This document shows, piece after piece, positions 62,829 to 64,000 of a DNA stretch of 64,000 nt. A program made the translations under genes and the position numbers. The notes under the pieces were generated by a model. It was not told the DNA's origin. It searched no databases and worked only from the letters and a program-made list of their open reading frames with translations. How positions within the stretch are numbered: the stretch's first letter is position 1; the number at the start of each line of letters is the position of its first letter. The stretch comes from Xanthomonas sp. AM6 (lineage in GTDB: Bacteria; Pseudomonadota; Gammaproteobacteria; Xanthomonadales; Xanthomonadaceae). The stretch is taken from contig NZ_CP106869.1 in the NCBI RefSeq assembly GCF_025665335.1, positions 2,878,501-2,942,500 of the forward strand, read 5' to 3'.

Positions 62829-62843
62829 ATTAGCCTGACTAAT
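62829..62843. promoter_or_regulatory. LysR-type binding site candidate (ATTAG-N5-CTAAT)
   Basis: Perfect inverted repeat with T-N11-A spacing in the 120-base region between the divergent adh and lysR genes, 24 bases before lysR. Fits binding by the adjacent LysR protein. Confidence 0.7.
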
Positions 62844-62867
62844 CAATCAAGCTGTCAGACTCCGCAC

Positions 62868-63755
62868 ATGGCACGACGCAACCTCAACGACCTGCTGGCC
62901 TTCGTCACCGTCGCCCGGGAAGGAAGCTTCACCCGAGCCGGTGCGGTGCTCGGGGTCACCCAGTCGGCGCTCAGCCAGGCGATCAAGGCGTTGGAAACGC
63001 GGCTGGAGATCCGCCTGCTGACGCGCACCACGCGCAGCGTGTCGCCCACCGCGGCGGGCCAGCGCCTGCTGCAGGCCATCGGCAACCGCTTCGACGAGAT
63101 CGAGTCGGAACTGGACGCGCTGACCGCGCTGCGCGACAAGCCCGCCGGCGTCGTGCGCATCACCAGCGGCGACCACATCCTGCACACCACCCTGCTGCCC
63201 AAGCTGACGCCGCTGCTGCACCGCTACCCGGACGTGCAGATCGAATTCGATGTCAGCTACGGGTTCCGCGACATCGTCGCCGACCGTTTCGATGCCGGCG
63301 TGCGCTTGGGCGAAAGCCTGGACAAGGACATGATCGCGATGCCGATCGGCCCGCCGCTGCGCATGGCCGCGGCCGCGGCGCCGGCCTACTTCCAGCAGCG
63401 CCCGGTGCCGAAGGTACCGGGCGACCTGACCCAACACCGCTGCATCAACATCCGCTTCCCCACCCATGGCGGCGTCTACGTGTGGGAGTTCGAGCGGCGC
63501 AACCGGCAGGTGAACGTGCGGGTCGAAGGCCAGGTGATCTTCAGCACCTCGCCGCCGATCGTGCGCGCCGCGCTGGACGGACTCGGCATCGCATTCCTGC
63601 CCGAGCAGGAATTCGCGCCCCATCTCGAGGACGGGCGCCTGCTGCGGGTGCTGGAGGACTGGTGCCCGCCGTTCTCCGGCTACCACCTCTACTATCCCAG
63701 CCGCCGCCAGCACTCGCCGGCGTTCTCGCTGGTCCTGGACGCGCTGCGTCTTTGA
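62868..63755 (+). CDS. LysR-family transcriptional regulator
   Basis: 295 residues. N-terminal HTH (VAREGSFTRAGAVLGVTQSALSQ is the recognition region), then the effector domain (VVRITSGDHILHTTLLPKL, RFDAGVRLGESLDKDMI). It likely controls the divergent alcohol dehydrogenase-hydrolase-MFS genes through the ATTAG site. Confidence 0.94.
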   Translation: MARRNLNDLLAFVTVAREGSFTRAGAVLGVTQSALSQAIKALETRLEIRLLTRTTRSVSPTAAGQRLLQAIGNRFDEIESELDALTALRDKPAGVVRITSGDHILHTTLLPKLTPLLHRYPDVQIEFDVSYGFRDIVADRFDAGVRLGESLDKDMIAMPIGPPLRMAAAAAPAYFQQRPVPKVPGDLTQHRCINIRFPTHGGVYVWEFERRNRQVNVRVEGQVIFSTSPPIVRAALDGLGIAFLPEQEFAPHLEDGRLLRVLEDWCPPFSGYHLYYPSRRQHSPAFSLVLDALRL

Positions 63756-63863
63756 GCGCGCGACGCCGCCGCGCCACGACGAGCGGCCTGCGCATGTCGC
63801 CTGCCCCCGCGCGGTACGCGCCGCATCTGGCGGCGCGCCCGCACGGCCGCCCTGCAGCAGTGC

Positions 63864-64000
63864 TCAGCGCACCGGCAGGCTGATGTAGCTCGCCTGCTGC
63901 GGCGTGTGCCAGATGCGCTGCGTCGCCTTCTGGTAGTCGCCGGGCTTGGCGAAGTAGATGTTGGGCACGTAGGTCTGCGGGTTGCGGTCGTACAGCGGGA
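63864..64000 (-). CDS. CocE/NonD-type hydrolase, C-terminal fragment (partial)
   Basis: 44 codons visible before the window edge. LYDRNPQTYVPNIYFAKPGD followed by KATQRIW and a final ISLPVR matches the beta-jelly-roll end of X-Pro dipeptidyl-peptidase/CocE-like hydrolases. It converges on lysR. Confidence 0.55.
   Translation of the reverse strand, partial: PLYDRNPQTYVPNIYFAKPGDYQKATQRIWHTPQQASYISLPVR

Overview
The window is GC-rich (roughly 68-70 %, by eye) with one strong strand-by-strand operon layout. Gene content and order point to a member of the Xanthomonadaceae, most likely Xanthomonas. The evidence is the comEC-exbB-exbD-msbA order, the zwf-glk-pgl-edd-eda Entner-Doudoroff cluster, a TonB-dependent receptor with an N-terminal carboxypeptidase-like domain, the scpA-scpB-rluB run, GTAG-type REP elements and GGGATTC-type heptamer repeats between genes. 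The assignment is by recognition only; no database search was run.

Layout. 1-3.6 kb (minus): start of msbA, exbD, exbB, comEC (envelope and DNA uptake). 4.0-5.1 kb (plus): a PRISE-type enone reductase, followed by a REP-rich gap. 5.8-12.3 kb (minus): lolD, lolC, ygfX, sdhE, sdhB, sdhA, sdhD, sdhC and a 56-codon SDHAF4-like gene, so the succinate dehydrogenase structural genes sit with two assembly factors. 12.3-14.3 kb: ygfZ (plus) converging with a MalK/UgpC-type ATPase (minus). 14.7-20.7 kb (plus): zwf-glk-pgl, then edd and eda, the full glucose to pyruvate plus glyceraldehyde-3-phosphate route. 20.9-33.1 kb (minus): a glycan-uptake locus with a LacI regulator, a TonB-dependent receptor, a lipoprotein PF10091/GH144-like hydrolase, a solute-binding lipoprotein, two permeases and a large secreted six-hairpin glycosidase. 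33.3-33.9 kb (minus): bolA and yciI. 34.2-37.7 kb (plus): scpA, scpB, rluB. 38-42.3 kb: three secreted or lipoprotein genes of unknown function and a minus-strand pair, omega-amidase plus YbdL-type aminotransferase. 42.5-49.5 kb (plus): complete ccmABCDEFGHI cytochrome c maturation set. 49.7-50.9 kb: metX. 50.9-51.4 kb: a tandem array of about 116-bp REP-bearing units. 51.8-58.5 kb: cydDC (minus) divergent from cydABX (plus), then tRNA-Pro(CGG). 58.9-64 kb: a decayed cyclophilin-like gene, an MFS transporter, a YcjY-type hydrolase and a zinc alcohol dehydrogenase (minus), a divergent LysR gene, and the 3' end of a CocE/NonD-type hydrolase.

How it may work together. The most interesting reading is that the glycan locus and the Entner-Doudoroff cluster form one sugar system. 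Near-identical 14-bp palindromes (TGTAAYCGTTTWCA) lie in front of the lacI gene, in front of the GH144-like operon, and between the ATPase gene and zwf. The uptake operon lacks an ATPase of its own, and the orphan ATPase sits next to zwf behind one of these sites. A LacI protein could therefore couple outer-membrane uptake, periplasmic hydrolysis and ABC import of a glucan oligosaccharide to its catabolism. This is inference and needs binding or expression data.

Other points worth a look: a perfect FNR-type box between cydD and cydA that also argues for a downstream TTG start of cydD; an 85-residue Ala/Pro linker inside CydD; paired inverted heptamer repeats at gene ends in two sequence variants, one running into the UgpC C-terminus and one supplying the eda stop codon; a double-frameshifted cyclophilin-like pseudogene; and a perfect LysR-type inverted repeat.
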